Part shown: positions 62,733 to 64,000 of the stretch, piece after piece
Numbering within the stretch: position 1 is the first letter of the stretch
How the letters are laid out: each line of letters opens with the position of its first letter
Source of the DNA: Sphingopyxis sp. H053
GTDB lineage: Bacteria > Pseudomonadota > Alphaproteobacteria > Sphingomonadales > Sphingomonadaceae
DNA length: 64,000 nucleotides
Assembly (NCBI RefSeq): GCF_001468225.1
Contig: NZ_LNRU01000004.1
Span: 124,001 to 188,000, forward strand
Direction of reading: 5' to 3'
The notes under the pieces: model-generated
Database searches by the model: none
The model's input: only the letters and a program-made list of their open reading frames with translations
What the model was told of the DNA's origin: nothing
Program-made: the position numbers and the translations under genes

Positions 62733-64000
62733 CTACGCGCCGGCAAGGACATACAATATTTCGGACACCTCGGCGCTCTCCGCTGCGCCCTCTGATAGGC
62801 TTGCGGGTTTGAACTTCAGGTGCGTCAGCATCTCGTGCGCCAACTCATCCCCGCGCCGGGTTACCGCAAAAAACGACTGGCCCTTCACCAAGGCGCGCAG
62901 CTTCGTGAAAAGCCTGGTCAACTGGCCCTTCTTTCGGTGATCTTTGTGCAAATAGAGCCAGTCAACACGGACCCTGAAAGCCTTGGGATCAGCGGATGCG
63001 CCCATTCGCTTGAACAATCGCGCTCGCGACGCGGCTCGCGGCTTTCCGAGCCCAGCCACGGCAACAACCTTACCCTTATAGATGGAATAGCCGACGCGAA
63101 ATGCACCGGCCAACTCTTTGCGAACCCGCGCGGGATCATGATCACCAGCAACCGCCGCGGCGATCGCGTCGAGGATTTCCGGTGAACAATCCGCCGGCGC
63201 CACCCACTTCGCCTTGTAATTCTTGCGATCTTCCCGGTCCCGTATGATCCTCGACGCCTCCGCAAGGGCGGCCTGACCATCTTCGACAGTAAGCTCGCGC
63301 GCGGGCTTTCCCCGCATCGTGTAGGACAGCTTCTGCTTGGCCAAGATGGCCTCGAGGATATCTTTGTCCTCGCTGATCTGTTCGATCAGGTTTTCCGTGA
63401 GCTTCTTCAGTTCTCTATCGCGAACGGGATCTTCGCGAGTGTCCTGGCGGAACATTGCGCGCAAACGATCACCGATATCGATGGTCTCGTCATCGACCCG
63501 CTTCGAGTAAGCGAGAATCGTGTCGATAGTGCTCGAAGTATCGCCAAGATTGGACTGCGCCCACCCGAGCTCGTTGCTCATGCTCCTTATGGTGGCAGAA
63601 AGAGAATCTTCGAGACTCTCGAGTTCCTCCGAAATGCTGGCGGCAGCCGTTTCGAACCGCTCGGCGAAGACCCGTGCTTCGGATTCGAGGAATATTTCGA
63701 GAAGTTCGCCGGGATGAAGCGCCCGGTTGCGCGATCCGTCACGCCGGCAGTAAATTCCCTTGGGAGTGCAATGCGGTTTCGTTGAGCTCGAAGGCACCCA
63801 AATGCGCAAGATAGGCTTGTCGTTCAGATTCTCGATGATGATGTCGACTGAAACGGGCGGCAAGCAGCTGATAGCCTTATTGAGAATCTGCAGCATCATA
63901 CTGTCGCCAACGTCGCAGCCAAGTATGACGCCAACCTGCGCGCCGTCGACACTTTGTTCGCCGACACCAGCCAATATAGTGCCACCCTCCGCCGCGTTGG
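62733..64000 (-). CDS. AlbA_2 (Schlafen-like) - GNAT fusion, cut by window end
   Basis: The frame is open to the window edge, so the N-terminus is outside. The first visible part is NAAEGGTILAGVGEQ, then NKAISCLPPVSVDIIIENLN and SRNRALHPGELLEIFLESEA, the end of an AlbA_2 (Schlafen-type) nucleic-acid-binding domain. A helical, coiled-coil-like region follows (about residues 120-220), and the C-terminus has a GNAT-like motif: VDWLYLHKDHRKKGQLTRLF. The combination of AlbA_2 and acetyltransferase is not one I know. A role in defence or RNA regulation is a guess. Confidence 0.72.
   Translation of the reverse strand, partial: NAAEGGTILAGVGEQSVDGAQVGVILGCDVGDSMMLQILNKAISCLPPVSVDIIIENLNDKPILRIWVPSSSTKPHCTPKGIYCRRDGSRNRALHPGELLEIFLESEARVFAERFETAAASISEELESLEDSLSATIRSMSNELGWAQSNLGDTSSTIDTILAYSKRVDDETIDIGDRLRAMFRQDTREDPVRDRELKKLTENLIEQISEDKDILEAILAKQKLSYTMRGKPARELTVEDGQAALAEASRIIRDREDRKNYKAKWVAPADCSPEILDAIAAAVAGDHDPARVRKELAGAFRVGYSIYKGKVVAVAGLGKPRAASRARLFKRMGASADPKAFRVRVDWLYLHKDHRKKGQLTRLFTKLRALVKGQSFFAVTRRGDELAHEMLTHLKFKPASLSEGAAESAEVSEILYVLAGA

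Overview
The window looks like chromosomal DNA from a sphingomonad (Sphingomonadales, Alphaproteobacteria; Sphingopyxis-like is my best guess). The reasons are the high GC content, a TonB-dependent receptor, the glnK-amtB pair behind a sigma-54 promoter, the alphaproteobacterial LexA box (GTTC-N7-GTTC), the imuA-imuB-dnaE2 mutagenesis cassette, DUF4402 proteins, and a lasso peptide precursor of the proteobacterial type. The species call is inference.

Layout. (1) 1-25.7 kb is mostly core genome: end of a GMC oxidoreductase, HxlR-like regulator, VOC protein, TonB receptor, amtB/glnK, two endonuclease/exonuclease/phosphatase-family proteins, TldD, two DUF4402 proteins, an ABC ATPase, NadB, an M20 amidohydrolase, an acyl-CoA dehydrogenase, an M19 dipeptidase and a ferredoxin reductase-like flavoprotein. 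A lower-GC gene of unknown function (20.2-21.4 kb) interrupts this. (2) 25.86-28.23 kb is a 2.3 kb integrase-only element in tRNA-Gln(CTG), bounded by a 28 bp direct repeat, with short repeats inside that look like integrase arm sites. (3) 28.8-37.6 kb holds an EF-G-like GTPase, two small unknown genes, a divergent LysR/AzoR pair, a large serine hydrolase, a SirB1-type protein and a thioredoxin/MsrA-like protein. (4) 38.0-43.9 kb is a plasmid/ICE-type maintenance block: DUF932, ParB-like, Toprim and DUF2493. (5) 44-52.6 kb is cargo: an HNH-ATPase fusion; a luxR-luxI-phyH-gntR operon running into two lasso precursors and the lasso B protein; HamA of a Hachiman system; a trypsin-like plus cysteine-protease-like pair; and a Shedu-type DUF4263 nuclease. 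(6) 52.9-61.4 kb is an SOS block with AlkB, two SRAP proteins and ImuA-ImuB-DnaE2, under two LexA boxes. (7) 61.4-64 kb holds a VRR-NUC protein and an AlbA_2-GNAT fusion cut by the window end.

The most notable points are these. The quorum-sensing genes appear to be in one operon with a twin-precursor lasso peptide. The lasso B gene loses its catalytic Asp at the exact place (about 49,438) where it meets, tail to tail, a 46-residue stub of HamB. One deletion could have removed the lasso cyclase and transporter together with nearly all of the Hachiman helicase. The HNH-ATPase fusion and the protease pair beside Hachiman and Shedu genes are candidates for undescribed defence proteins.
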